Source: Rhodanobacter sp.
GTDB taxonomy: Bacteria; Pseudomonadota; Gammaproteobacteria; Xanthomonadales; Rhodanobacteraceae
NCBI GenBank assembly: GCA_004298045.1
Contig: SCRM01000020.1
Location: forward strand, 1 to 64,000
Reading direction: 5' to 3'
Length of the DNA stretch: 64,000 nucleotides
Shown: in pieces, positions 9,046 through 17,504 of the stretch
Layout of the letters: the number at the start of each line of letters is the position of its first letter
Numbering within the stretch: the stretch's first letter is position 1
Made by a program: the position numbers and the translations under genes
The notes under the pieces: model-generated
Told to the model about the DNA's origin: nothing
Databases searched by the model: none
The model's input: the letters and a program-made list of their open reading frames with translations, nothing else

Positions 9046-9903
9046 TCAACGCAGCTTGCCGAGGATGCCTTCGAGCTCGTCGTTGGAGTGGTAGTGGATG
9101 ACGAGCTTGCCGCGACCACCGCGGCTCGTCGCCACCTCGACCCGGGTGGCAAAGCGCTCGCCCAGCTCGCGCTCCAGCGCCTCGATGTTGGGGTCGCGGC
9201 TGACGCGCTTGGGCTTGGCGCCGGGCGCGGACTGCGCGCGACGTGCGGCGTCTTCCAGCTCGCGCACCGACCAGCCGAGCGTGGCCGCCTGCCGCGCGAG
9301 CTGCAGCGCGATGGCCTCGTCCAGCGTGAGCAGGCAGCGCGCGTGACCCATCTCCAGCTTGCCCTCGTCGAGCAGTTTCTTGATCGCCTCGGGCAGGTCG
9401 GTCAGGCGCAGCAGGTTGGACACCGCGGCGCGCGAGCGGCCGACGGCATCGGCGGCCTGCTGGTGGGTGAGGGCGAAATCCTCGATCAGGCGCTTGAGTG
9501 CGTCGGCCTCTTCGAGCGGGGTCAGGTCCTGGCGCTGGATGTTCTCGATCAGCGCCATCGCCGGCACCGCCACTTCGGGCACGTCCTTGACCAGCGCCGG
9601 CAACTCGGCCAGCTGCGCGCGCTGCGCGGCACGCCAGCGGCGCTCGCCGGCGATCAGTTCGTACTTGTTGCGGCCAAGCGCACGCACCACCACCGGCTGG
9701 ATCAGGCCCTGCGCCTTGATCGACGCCGCCAGCTCGTCCAGCGCTTCGTCGTTCCAGTGCCGGCGCGGCTGGTACTTGCCGGGCTGGATGTGCCCGATCG
9801 GCAGCGTGCGCAGCTCGCCTTCCTGTTCCAGCACCGCGACGGCATCGTCGCCGCCGAGCAGTGCATCCAGGCCGCGCCCCAAACCCCGTTTCTTTGCAGC
9901 CAT
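9046..9903 (-). CDS. parB: Chromosome-partitioning protein ParB
   Basis: 285-residue ParB/Spo0J CTPase and DNA-binding protein that loads at parS, spreads and works with ParA to segregate the origin region. The N-terminal domain holds GERRWRAAQRA (the CTP-binding GERRxRA box) and DLTPLEEADALKRL. The central helix-turn-helix THQQAADAVGRSRAAVSNLL recognises parS. The C-terminal dimerisation segment ends at LEGILGKLR. Its start lies 2 bases after the parA stop, so the two are one operon. Matching parS sites are seen at 44501 and 45125, inside recF. Confidence 0.95.
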   Translation of the reverse strand: MAAKKRGLGRGLDALLGGDDAVAVLEQEGELRTLPIGHIQPGKYQPRRHWNDEALDELAASIKAQGLIQPVVVRALGRNKYELIAGERRWRAAQRAQLAELPALVKDVPEVAVPAMALIENIQRQDLTPLEEADALKRLIEDFALTHQQAADAVGRSRAAVSNLLRLTDLPEAIKKLLDEGKLEMGHARCLLTLDEAIALQLARQAATLGWSVRELEDAARRAQSAPGAKPKRVSRDPNIEALERELGERFATRVEVATSRGGRGKLVIHYHSNDELEGILGKLR

Positions 9904-9905
9904 GC

Positions 9906-10742
9906 TCAGTCCTGATGATGCGACGCGGACGCCGCGTGCAGCGCTTCGTGCGCATCGCCGGCCGCAGCCGCGGCGGCAATGCCGCGTTCGCGGCGAATGA
10001 TTTCACCGGCCAGGCCGATGTAGGCGATCGCGCCCCGCGAGCTGCGGTCGTAGAGGTGGATCGGCTGGCCGTGGCTCGGGGCCTCGGCCAGGCGCACGTT
10101 GCGCGGAATGATCGAGCGCAGCACCTTGTCGCCGAAATGCTGGGTGAGCTGCGCGGACACCTCGTTGCCGAGGTTGTTGCGCACGTCGTACATGGTGCGC
10201 AGGATGCCTTCGATCTCCAGCCGGTGGTTGAGCCGCTGGCGCACGGCCTTCACGGTTTCCAGCAGGCTCGACAGCCCTTCGAGTGCGAAATACTCGCACT
10301 GCACCGGAATCAGCACGCCGTCGGCGGCGGTCAGCGCATTCAGCGTCAAGAGGTTCAGCGACGGCGGGCAATCGACCAGGATCAGGTCGTAGCGGTCGGC
10401 GACCGGGGCCAGGCGCTCATGCAGGCGATGCTCGCGCGCCAGCGCGTCCATCAGTTTCAGCTCGGCGGCGGTGAGGTCGCCGTTGCCGGGCAGGAGGTCG
10501 AAGTGCGACTCGGTGGTGACCACCGCGTCCAGCACGCCGGCCTCTTCCAGCAGCACCGCGCAGCCGTTCGGGTTCGCGGTGCGCTTGTCCACGCCGGAAG
10601 CCATCGTGGCGTTGCCCTGCGGGTCGAGATCGACCAGCAGCACCCGGCGCTTCGCGGCGGCCAGGGCTGCTGCGAGGTTGACTGCCGTGGTGGTCTTGCC
10701 GACGCCACCTTTCTGGTTGGCGACGGCGAGAATGCGTGCCAT
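9906..10742 (-). CDS. parA: Chromosome-partitioning ATPase ParA (Soj type)
   Basis: 278-residue deviant-Walker ATPase. The P-loop KGGVGKTTTAVN with the signature lysine (residues about 10-21), Walker A' LLVDLDPQGNAT and Walker B ILVDCPPSL are clear. There is no N-terminal DNA-binding extension, so it is the short chromosomal Soj type, not a plasmid type. The ATG at 10742 directly precedes ARILAVANQKGG, the normal N-terminus; longer in-frame readings run into the rsmG-proximal spacer. It sits between rsmG and parB as in most proteobacteria. Confidence 0.95.
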   Translation of the reverse strand: MARILAVANQKGGVGKTTTAVNLAAALAAAKRRVLLVDLDPQGNATMASGVDKRTANPNGCAVLLEEAGVLDAVVTTESHFDLLPGNGDLTAAELKLMDALAREHRLHERLAPVADRYDLILVDCPPSLNLLTLNALTAADGVLIPVQCEYFALEGLSSLLETVKAVRQRLNHRLEIEGILRTMYDVRNNLGNEVSAQLTQHFGDKVLRSIIPRNVRLAEAPSHGQPIHLYDRSSRGAIAYIGLAGEIIRRERGIAAAAAAGDAHEALHAASASHHQD

Positions 10743-10776
10743 GGGCTCGTTTCGAGTGCGCGAAAGGAGGCCTAGA

Positions 10777-11424
10777 TTAGCAGGCCGCACCCGCGCCAGC
10801 CCGGCGCAGCACAACCAGCTGGCGCTGCGCCTCCAGCCCCGGCACGGCCAGTGCCTGCACCGCGGCCACCGTGAAGGCGGGCGGCACCCCGGCCAGCTCG
10901 GCGTCCGCCAGCCGGCCCTTCATCGCCAGCCAGGTGCCACCCGGCGCCAGCAGATGCCCGCCCCAGGCCAGCATGTCGGAGAGACTTGCGAAGGCGCGCG
11001 CGGTGATGCAATCGAACTGGCCGGGCACGTCCTCGACCCGCGCCTGTAGCGCGCGCACGCCGGTCAACTGCAGGCTGCGGATCGCCTCGCGCAGAAAGCG
11101 CACCTTTTTGCCGTTGGCATCCACCAGCAGCGTCTCGCGCCGGGGCACCGCGATGGCGAGCACGATGCCCGGCAGGCCGGGGCCGGTACCGAGATCGGCC
11201 AGCGTGTCGCCGTGGACGAACGGCGCGATGGCGAGCGAATCGAGCACGTGGCGGGTGACCATCTCCAGCGGGTCGCGCACCGCCGTGAGGTTGTAGGCGG
11301 CATTCCAGCGCGCCAACAGCTCCACGTAATCGACCAGACGCTCGGCGGCGCCGGGCGGCAGCGCAAGCGGCAAGGCGGCTACGCCATGGTCGAGGCGGGC
11401 GGCGAGATCGGCGCGGGAAGTCAT
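10777..11424 (-). CDS. rsmG: 16S rRNA (guanine-527-N7)-methyltransferase RsmG
   Basis: 215-residue SAM-dependent methyltransferase (GidB) that modifies G527 in the 530 loop of 16S rRNA; loss of this enzyme gives low-level streptomycin resistance in several species. The SAM motif LADLGTGPGLPGIVLAI, the early NAAYNLTAVRDPLEMVTRHVLDS block and ITARAFASL are diagnostic. The ATG at 11424 (MTSRADLAARL) fits the normal length; 16 more in-frame codons upstream are unlikely to be used. It lies 34 bases upstream of parA. mnmG, its usual neighbour, is not in the window. Confidence 0.94.
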   Translation of the reverse strand: MTSRADLAARLDHGVAALPLALPPGAAERLVDYVELLARWNAAYNLTAVRDPLEMVTRHVLDSLAIAPFVHGDTLADLGTGPGLPGIVLAIAVPRRETLLVDANGKKVRFLREAIRSLQLTGVRALQARVEDVPGQFDCITARAFASLSDMLAWGGHLLAPGGTWLAMKGRLADAELAGVPPAFTVAAVQALAVPGLEAQRQLVVLRRAGAGAAC

Positions 11425-11470
11425 GCGGGCACGCTGGAACTGGGGCCGGACAGTATCCGGCGACGCCCGC

Positions 11471-11499
11471 AAAAACGAAAACCCGCCGGGAGGCGGGTT
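11471..11499 (-). terminator. Rho-independent terminator of the band-7 gene
   Basis: Perfect 8-base stem AACCCGCC/GGCGGGTT (11480-11487 and 11492-11499) with a GGGA loop. Read on the minus strand it is followed by TTCGTTTTT. It lies 24 bases past the stop of the minus-strand band-7 gene and separates it from rsmG. Confidence 0.8.
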
Positions 11500-11522
11500 C
11501 GCGGGGACGCCGGGTGTGGCAC

Positions 11523-11981
11523 TCAGGCCGCTTCGAGCTCGACCCGGGTCACCATCATGCCGCGCGGACGCAGCGTGCTGTTCAAGGTTTGCTTGACGTG
11601 CGCGCCAGCGTCGTGGCGATCGGCCAAGGCAGCGGGCGCCTGCTCGCGCACGGCCGCCTGCGCGCCGCGGCGGATCAGCTGGTCGACCTCGTCGATCACC
11701 GCGTCCACGCGCTCCGGCTCCAGCACCTGCCAGTACACCGTGCCGCGCAGTTCGCGGCGCTCGTCGAGCGGCTCGTCGAGCTTGAGCATCTGTCCGCCAA
11801 GATCGATCTTGTGCCGCACCCGGTCACGCCACGGCTGGATCAGGTGCGTGCCTTGCTCCAGCACGCGTGCCAGCTTGCCGTGCCGGTACACGCTGTACAC
11901 CCGGCCAGCCGGCACCCGACGCACGGCGCTGGCCAGCAGCACGGCGGCGGTCACGAGCGAGAGGATCAGCCAAGCATCCAT
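11523..11981 (-). CDS. SPFH/band-7-like membrane-anchored protein
   Basis: 152-residue protein with one N-terminal membrane helix (WLILSLVTAAVLLASAV) followed by a short band-7/stomatin-like region. VPAGRVYSVYRHGKLARVLEQGTHLIQPWRD resembles the start of SPFH domains, and RGTVYWQVLEPERV and TLRPRGMMVTRVELE the middle and end. It is much shorter than slipins or HflK (250-400 residues), so it may be a minimal or degenerate SPFH protein. The ATG at 11981 has GGTGA at good spacing; a GTG at 12041 would add 20 residues. Function unknown. Confidence 0.65.
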   Translation of the reverse strand: MDAWLILSLVTAAVLLASAVRRVPAGRVYSVYRHGKLARVLEQGTHLIQPWRDRVRHKIDLGGQMLKLDEPLDERRELRGTVYWQVLEPERVDAVIDEVDQLIRRGAQAAVREQAPAALADRHDAGAHVKQTLNSTLRPRGMMVTRVELEAA

Positions 11982-12194
11982 AACGTTCACCAACAACAGG
12001 TTGCGAAAGGTTCGTGCAAATCGACCGTAACTTCGCGACACAGCGTCTTGAAGTGGGTCGTTAACCGGGATTTAACGCTATCGGAGCGGACTTGACAAGC
12101 GATGTAGTTCGCGGTTTTGCCCCCTGTTCAGGGAATCGGCACGCACACCACCGGCTTGAGCCGCAAGGCGCCGGCCAAGCGTGTGCACCGTCAC

Positions 12195-12236
12195 AAAAAA
12201 AGGCCGCCCCTTTCGCGCGAAACGAAAGGGGCGGCC
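12195..12236 (-). terminator. Strong Rho-independent terminator of the pirin gene
   Basis: A 14-base perfect stem (12202-12215 with 12223-12236, arms starting GGCCGCCCCTTTCG) and a 7-base loop. On the minus strand it is followed by seven T residues (12201-12195). It starts 13 bases after the pirin stop codon. Confidence 0.9.
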
Positions 12237-12249
12237 GACCACCGTGCGA

Positions 12250-13083
12250 TCAGAACCGCCCGGCCTGGTAGTCCGCCACTGCGGTGCGGATCTCCTCCGG
12301 CGTGTTCATCACGAACGGCCCGTAGCGCGTGATGGTCTCGTTGAGCGGTCGGCCGGCAACCAGCAGCAGGCGCGCGCCGGCCTTGCTGCCGGCAAGCTGC
12401 ACGCCCTCGCCGTTGCCGAGCACCGCGAGCTCGCCGCGCGCGAGCGGTTCACCGGCCACTTCGACCGCCTCGCCGTCGAACACGTAGGCAAACGCCCGAT
12501 GCGTGGCCGGCAGCGGCACCTCGACCTGCGCGCCGGGTTCGAGCGCCAGGTCGAGATAGATCGGCGCGGTGGAGATGCCGTCGACCGGACCGGTGGCACC
12601 GGCAAACGTGCCGGCGATCACCCGCGCGGTGACGCCCGCCGCCGGATGCACGGTCGGGATGCGCTCCGGGCCGATGTCCTGATAGCGCGGCGCGGTCATC
12701 TTGTCCCTGGCGGGCAGGTTCACCCACAGCTGGAAGCCCCACATCAGGCCGTTTTCCTGCACCGGCATTTCCGAGTGCAGGATGCCGCGCCCGGCGGTCA
12801 TCCACTGCACGCTGCCGGCGACGAGGTCGCCGTGGTTGCCGTGGTTGTCGGCATGGCGCATGTGCCCGGCCAGCATGTAGGTGACGGTCTCGAAGCCGCG
12901 ATGCGGATGCTCGGGAAACCCGGCGATGTAGTCGTCGGCGCGGTCCGAGCGGAATTCGTCCAGCATCAGGAACGGATCGACATGGTCGAGCAGCGGCTGC
13001 CCGATGAGGCGCGTGAGCTTGACGCCGGCGCCATCGGCGGTCGGCATGCCGCGCACGCGGCGAAGAATGCGGCGTTCAGTCAT
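12250..13083 (-). CDS. Pirin family protein
   Basis: 277-residue bicupin of the pirin/YhhW family. The N-terminal cupin has the metal-binding PHRGFETVTYMLAGHMRHADN and the following GSVQWMTAGRGILHSEMP, and the LQLWVNLP-type segment (GFQLWVNLPARDKM) is characteristic. Family members bind Fe/Ni and some have quercetin 2,3-dioxygenase activity; others act in redox or stress responses, so the true substrate is unknown. The gene has its own strong terminator and 330 bases of structured spacer upstream, so it is probably monocistronic. Confidence 0.9.
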   Translation of the reverse strand: MTERRILRRVRGMPTADGAGVKLTRLIGQPLLDHVDPFLMLDEFRSDRADDYIAGFPEHPHRGFETVTYMLAGHMRHADNHGNHGDLVAGSVQWMTAGRGILHSEMPVQENGLMWGFQLWVNLPARDKMTAPRYQDIGPERIPTVHPAAGVTARVIAGTFAGATGPVDGISTAPIYLDLALEPGAQVEVPLPATHRAFAYVFDGEAVEVAGEPLARGELAVLGNGEGVQLAGSKAGARLLLVAGRPLNETITRYGPFVMNTPEEIRTAVADYQAGRF

Positions 13084-13262
13084 GGTCGTGCTCCAACGGA
13101 AACGATGCCTGCAAGATGCGCGCTTGCGAGGTTGGCGCCAAGGGCTGCAAGGGGAACGGATCGTTTCGGTTTTGGGGGTTGGGTTTGAGTTTGGCGGCGG
13201 TGACGCATGCAGGATGCCGCCTTTGCGTCAGGCGCGACATTAGAGCTGGTGGCCGGATGTTT

Positions 13263-13364
13263 GGGGCGCACATCCTGTGCGCCCCGAACCCGCCCCGGTG
13301 AAGCCGGGGCTCCGCCAGCGGATCGCGCCGCGATCCGCTGGCGTGCGGGCCATCCTTGGCCCGC
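13263..13364. repeat. Cluster of four tandem hairpins in the spacer upstream of the pirin gene
   Basis: The 330-base spacer 13084-13413 holds no gene. Within it are four consecutive, non-overlapping inverted repeats. The first (13263-13285) has arms GGGGCGCACA/TGTGCGCCCC. The second (about 13292-13310) has CCCCGG/CCGGGG around TGAA. The third (13314-13342) has 14-base perfect arms around a single C. The fourth (13345-13364) has GCGGGCCA/TGGCCCGC around TCCT. None has a T-run. It looks like a composite REP-like element lying between a gene start and a gene end. Confidence 0.7.
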
Positions 13365-13413
13365 GGTTTTCCGCAAGCTCGCGGCGGCCGTCGGATCGCG
13401 CGCGCCGGTCGGG

Positions 13414-14091
13414 TCAGTGCACCCAGTGGTCGCCGCGATGGCGCGGGGGCGGGGTGGAAGGCGGGTTGTCGGCTTGCACCATCGCCTCGATCTCGTCGGC
13501 GGTCGCCGGCTTGTCCTGCCAGTAATGGCCGACGGCATCGAGCACGCTGGACACCTGCGCAAGGCAGTCCTCGTATTCGTCGTCGCTCAACGGCGTGATC
13601 TCGGCATCGGTGTGCAGTACGCCTTCGTCGACCGCCAAGGCCATCACCGGGCTGAGCGCGTCCATCAATGCCGGGTCGTTCGCCAGCCGGGTTTCCCACA
13701 GGTTGGCGCGCAGGTCGATGCCGCGGCTGAAGCCTTCGCACCAGCCGGCGGCGGTCAGCTGCGGGCCGTGCTCGGTATCGATTTCGCCCAGGATCGGCTC
13801 GTAGGCATCCACATCCAGCTCGGCGCCAATCGAGTCGTTGAGCTTGGCCAGGAGCGCCAACACGCGATTGCCTTCCGCCTCGTCGCCAAACGGCTCATGC
13901 AGCACTTCGGGCAGCCATTCGTCGGGCAGCACTTCGAGCGGGCCGACGGCCAGCAGGCTCAGCATGCCGTGCACGCCATCGAGCAGCATGTGGCCGTCGC
14001 CCTCGTGCGCATGGGCGCGCAGGTAGTGATCCAGTTCGCTGAGCTCCTCGTCGCTGAGCGAGCTCGGCCAGTCGGCTTGGCTGGTGGTCAT
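13414..14091 (-). CDS. UPF0149 (YecA/YgfB) family protein
   Basis: 225-residue acidic all-helical protein of the UPF0149 family. The conserved N-terminal pattern SLSDEELSELDHYL, then HGMLSLLAVGP and LPDEWLPEVL is visible, as is the later WCEGFSRGIDL (family WCxGFLxG). The C-terminus ends in a short basic/aromatic tail without the SEC-C zinc motif found in some YecA proteins. Function is unknown. The gene start overlaps the stop of xthA by ATGA, so translation is probably coupled to xthA. Confidence 0.82.
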   Translation of the reverse strand: MTTSQADWPSSLSDEELSELDHYLRAHAHEGDGHMLLDGVHGMLSLLAVGPLEVLPDEWLPEVLHEPFGDEAEGNRVLALLAKLNDSIGAELDVDAYEPILGEIDTEHGPQLTAAGWCEGFSRGIDLRANLWETRLANDPALMDALSPVMALAVDEGVLHTDAEITPLSDDEYEDCLAQVSSVLDAVGHYWQDKPATADEIEAMVQADNPPSTPPPRHRGDHWVH

Positions 14092-14867
14092 GGCAGCTCC
14101 AGCTCCAGCGTCACCGGGGTGTGGTCGGAAGGACGCTCCCAGCGGCGCGGTTCGCGGTCGATTGCGGCGCCAATGGCGTGCGCCTTGAGCGCCTCGCCGA
14201 TGAGGATGAGGTCGATGCGCAGGCCGATGTTGCGGCGAAACGCGCCCTGGCGGTAATCCCACCAGCTGTAGTGCGCGCCCGCGGACTCGAACAGGCGGAA
14301 GCTGTCGGCAAGGCCGAGATCGGTGATCGCCTTGAGCGCGCGGCGTTCCGGCGGCGAACACAGGATCGCTTCGCCCCATGCTTCCGGATCGTGCACGTCG
14401 CGGTCGTCCGGCGCGATGTTGAAGTCGCCCAGCACCACCAGGCGCGGGTTGGCGGCGATTTCCGCCGCGAGAAAATCGCGCACGCGTTCGAGCCAGTGCA
14501 ATTTGTAGGCGTATTTCTCATCGCCCACCGCCTTGCCATTGACCACGTAAAGATCGACCACGCGCAGTGGGCCGACATTCGCGGCCAGGATGCGCCGCTG
14601 CGGATCGTCCAGGCCGGGGATGTCGGTAACCACGTTGGCCGGCACCCCGCAGGCCTCACGCACCAGGATCGCCACGCCGTTGTAGGTTTTCTGCCCGGAA
14701 AACACCGCGTTATAACCTGCCGCAGCCAGCTCGGCCACCGGAAACTTCGCGTCTTCGAGCTTGGTCTCCTGCAGCGCAACAACGTCGGGCTGCGCCTCGC
14801 CCAGCCATTGCAAAAGGTGCGGCAGGCGCACCTTCAGCGAATTCACGTTCCACGAGGCGATTTTCAT
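14088..14867 (-). CDS. xthA: Exodeoxyribonuclease III
   Basis: 259-residue exonuclease III/AP endonuclease of base-excision repair. It starts MKIASWNVNSLKVRLPHLL. The conserved motifs are QETKLED (metal-binding Glu), YVVNGKAVGDEKYAYK, GDFNIAPDDRDVHDP (catalytic Asp/Asn), RIDLILI and SDHTPV (catalytic His) in the expected order. The start at 14867 is preferred over 14873, two codons upstream. It is the first gene of a two-gene unit with the UPF0149 gene and is divergent from the cold-shock gene. Confidence 0.94.
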   Translation of the reverse strand: MKIASWNVNSLKVRLPHLLQWLGEAQPDVVALQETKLEDAKFPVAELAAAGYNAVFSGQKTYNGVAILVREACGVPANVVTDIPGLDDPQRRILAANVGPLRVVDLYVVNGKAVGDEKYAYKLHWLERVRDFLAAEIAANPRLVVLGDFNIAPDDRDVHDPEAWGEAILCSPPERRALKAITDLGLADSFRLFESAGAHYSWWDYRQGAFRRNIGLRIDLILIGEALKAHAIGAAIDREPRRWERPSDHTPVTLELELP

Positions 14868-15059
14868 GCGCATATTCTACGGGAAGGGGCTCGATTAGCT
14901 CCCCGTGCCTGAACCAGCGACAAAAAACCACGCCACGGCAGGTATTTTCCGTGTATGCTCGCGCCGGCAAGAACCGGGGAGGACTCGGGATTCCTGCGCC
15001 AGTTGCGGTCGGGCGCATGCGCGCCACCCGCAGTCACTCATGTTTCAAAGGTATGTGTC

Positions 15060-15269
15060 ATGTCGGAACGTCAAAGCGGTACGGTCAAGTGGTTCAACGA
15101 TGCCAAGGGCTATGGCTTCATCACGCCGGAAAGCGGTGAAGACCTGTTCGTGCATTTCCGCGCCATCCAGGGCACGGGCTTCAAGTCGCTTGCTGAAGGT
15201 GACCACGTCACTTTCGTGGTGACCAAGGGCCAGAAGGGCCTGCAGGCTGAGGAAGTGCAGAAGGCCTGA
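15060..15269 (+). CDS. Cold-shock protein (CspA family)
   Basis: 69-residue single cold-shock domain. It has both RNA-binding motifs, KGYGFITP (RNP1) and DLFVHF (RNP2), plus the [14 protein letters not shown] start of the family. It would act as an RNA chaperone or antiterminator in the cytoplasm. Nearly 200 bases separate it from divergent xthA, enough for the long regulated 5' leader typical of csp genes; no clear promoter can be assigned. A terminator follows closely. Confidence 0.93.
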   Translation: MSERQSGTVKWFNDAKGYGFITPESGEDLFVHFRAIQGTGFKSLAEGDHVTFVVTKGQKGLQAEEVQKA

Positions 15270-15296
15270 TCCCTTCTGTACGGACTGTTGTATCGG

Positions 15297-15324
15297 AAAC
15301 CCGCCGCGAGGCGGGTTTCTTTTT
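15297..15324 (+). terminator. Rho-independent terminator of the cold-shock gene
   Basis: Perfect 9-base stem AAACCCGCC/GGCGGGTTT (15297-15305 and 15310-15318) with a GCGA loop, followed by CTTTTTG on the plus strand. It lies 27 bases downstream of the csp stop codon. Confidence 0.9.
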
Positions 15325-15345
15325 GCCCACGTTGGACCACGGCGT

Positions 15346-17406
15346 TCAGCCGGTGAGGCCGTAGCTCGCGAGCAGCGCCTCCGGCTCGGGTTTGCGCCCG
15401 CGGAAGGCGATGAAGCTTTCCAGCGCCGGGCGGCTGGCGCCAATCGACAGGAACTCGCGACGGAAACGCGTGCCGGTGGGCGCGTCGATCACGCTGCCAC
15501 TGGTTTTTGCCGCCTCCTCGAAGGCGCTGAACGCATCGGCGGAAAGCAGTTCCGCCCACAGGTAGCTGTAATAGCCAGCCGCATAGCCGCCGGCAAAGAC
15601 GTGGGTGAAGGCGTGCGGGAAACGGTGCCACGCCGGCGGAATGATGACCGCGACCTCCTTGCGCACCGCGTCCAGCACCTCCAGCGCCCGCGCGCCGCGC
15701 GCCGGGTCGTAGCCCAGATGCAGGGTGAAATCGAACAGGCCGAATTCAAGCTGGCGCACGAGGAACATGCCGGCGTGATAGTGGCGCGCCGCCAGCATGC
15801 GCTGGAAGAGTTCCTCCGGCAGCTTGGCGCCGGTTTGCCAGTGGCGCGCGAAAAGATCCAGCGCCTCGCGGTTCCAGCCGAAGTTTTCCATGAACTGGCT
15901 GGGCAGCTCTACCGCGTCCCACTCCACGCCCTCGATGCCGCCGATCGCGGGTAGTGCAATGCGGGTCAGAAGGTGATGCAGGGTGTGGCCGAACTCGTGG
16001 AACAGCGTGAGCACGTCGTCGTGGGTCAAGAGCGCCGGGCGGTCCTCGGTCGGCGGCGCGAAGTTGCAGGTGAGGTAGGCCACCGGCAATTGCTTCGCCG
16101 CGCCATCGTCGAAGCGCGCGCGACACACGTCCATCCACGCGCCGCCGCGCTTGCCGTTGCGCGCATAGAGATCGACGTAGACACCGGCAAACACGCGGCC
16201 ATCGGCATCCTTCGCGTCGTAATAGCGCACGTCGGGATGCCAGGTGTCGACGCCTTCGCGCAGCGCCAGGGTGATGCCGTAGAGCTTGTGGGTGATCGCC
16301 CATAGCCCGTCGATCACCGCCGGCAGCGGGAAGTACGGCTTGAGCTGCTCCTCGTCCAGCGCGTAGTGCTTGAGGCGCAGTTTTTCGGAGGCGTAGGCGG
16401 TATCCCAGGCTTCCAGGTCCGGAATGCCGAGCTCGTCCGCGGCGAACGCGCGCAGCTCGGCCAGCTCGCGCTCGGCGACCGGCTTGGCGCGCGCGACGAG
16501 ATCGTGCAGGAACGCCAGCACCTCGTCCGGCGAACCGGCCATCTTGGTCGCCAGCGATTCCTCGGCGGCATTGGCGAAACCCAGCAACTGCGCGGCCTCG
16601 TGGCGCAGCGCGACGATCTTCTCGATCCGCGCGGAGTTGTCGAACTGCCCGGCGTTCGGGCCCTGGTCGGAGGCGCGGGTCTGGTAGGCGCGGTACACGC
16701 GCTCGCGCAGCGCGCGGTCGTCGGCGTAGGTCATCACCGCCTGCACGCTGGGCTGTTTCAACGTGACCAGCCAGCCGTCGAGGTCTTGCTCCTTGGCGTA
16801 CTGGCGCAGCACGGCGCGGCCGGATTCGGGGATGCCGGCCAGTTGCGACTCGTCGGCAATCGGCTCGCGCCAGGCGTCGGTCGCATCCAGCACGGCGTTG
16901 GAAAACTCGGTGGCGAGTTTGGACAGTTCGACGCCGATCTCCCGAAAACGCGAGCGCGCGGGCTCTTCCAGCGCCACGCCGGACAGCCGGAAATCGCGCA
17001 GCGCGTGCTCCACCAGCGCGCGCTGCGGACGCTCCAGCGCGCCAAAGTCCGGCGCCTCAGCGACGGCTTTCACCGCGGCATACAGCTCGCGGTTCTGGCC
17101 CTGTTCGAGCGCGTAGTCGGTGAGCTTTTCATCGGCCGGGCCATACACTTCGCGCAGCGCCGGGGTATCGGCCACCGAGTGCAGATGCGACACCGGCGCC
17201 CAGGCGCGCGCAAGGCGCTGTTCCAGCCGCTCCTGCGCCAGCATCACGTGGGCGAAATCGCGCGGCGTGCCAGGCGCGGCGATCGCCGCGATCGCGGCCC
17301 GGTCGTCGGCAATGATGGCGTCGATTGCCGGCAGCACGTGTTCGGGGCGGATGCGCGAAAACGCCGGCAGGGCGGTGTCTTCCAGCAACGGGTTGTGATC
17401 GGTCAT
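15346..17406 (-). CDS. prlC: Oligopeptidase A (M3 family zinc metallopeptidase)
   Basis: 686-residue cytoplasmic metallopeptidase of the thimet/oligopeptidase A family, which degrades signal peptides and other short peptides. The zinc site HEFGHTLHHLL is intact, followed by the family's GIEGVEWDAVELPSQFMENF. The N-terminus (NPLLEDTALPAFSRIRPEHV) and the overall length match E. coli PrlC (680). The ATG at 17406 (MTDHNPLL) is preferred over longer readings that add untypical residues and are preceded by weaker sites; AAGGAGTTGTC precedes it. The gene is convergent with the csp gene. Confidence 0.94.
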   Translation of the reverse strand: MTDHNPLLEDTALPAFSRIRPEHVLPAIDAIIADDRAAIAAIAAPGTPRDFAHVMLAQERLEQRLARAWAPVSHLHSVADTPALREVYGPADEKLTDYALEQGQNRELYAAVKAVAEAPDFGALERPQRALVEHALRDFRLSGVALEEPARSRFREIGVELSKLATEFSNAVLDATDAWREPIADESQLAGIPESGRAVLRQYAKEQDLDGWLVTLKQPSVQAVMTYADDRALRERVYRAYQTRASDQGPNAGQFDNSARIEKIVALRHEAAQLLGFANAAEESLATKMAGSPDEVLAFLHDLVARAKPVAERELAELRAFAADELGIPDLEAWDTAYASEKLRLKHYALDEEQLKPYFPLPAVIDGLWAITHKLYGITLALREGVDTWHPDVRYYDAKDADGRVFAGVYVDLYARNGKRGGAWMDVCRARFDDGAAKQLPVAYLTCNFAPPTEDRPALLTHDDVLTLFHEFGHTLHHLLTRIALPAIGGIEGVEWDAVELPSQFMENFGWNREALDLFARHWQTGAKLPEELFQRMLAARHYHAGMFLVRQLEFGLFDFTLHLGYDPARGARALEVLDAVRKEVAVIIPPAWHRFPHAFTHVFAGGYAAGYYSYLWAELLSADAFSAFEEAAKTSGSVIDAPTGTRFRREFLSIGASRPALESFIAFRGRKPEPEALLASYGLTG

Positions 17407-17504
17407 GACAACTCCTTGGTAGCCGGCAAGCGTGGCGACCGCCGCCGGCGAAATCAAGCGCGGGCCACGGCGTCATCACGCCGCAGCGGCGTAGCATCCA
17501 CCGC

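Noticed and set aside
12090-12125. TTGACA on the plus strand resembling a -35 element
   Set aside because: No matching -10 at proper spacing and no plus-strand gene downstream; the pirin gene there is on the other strand.
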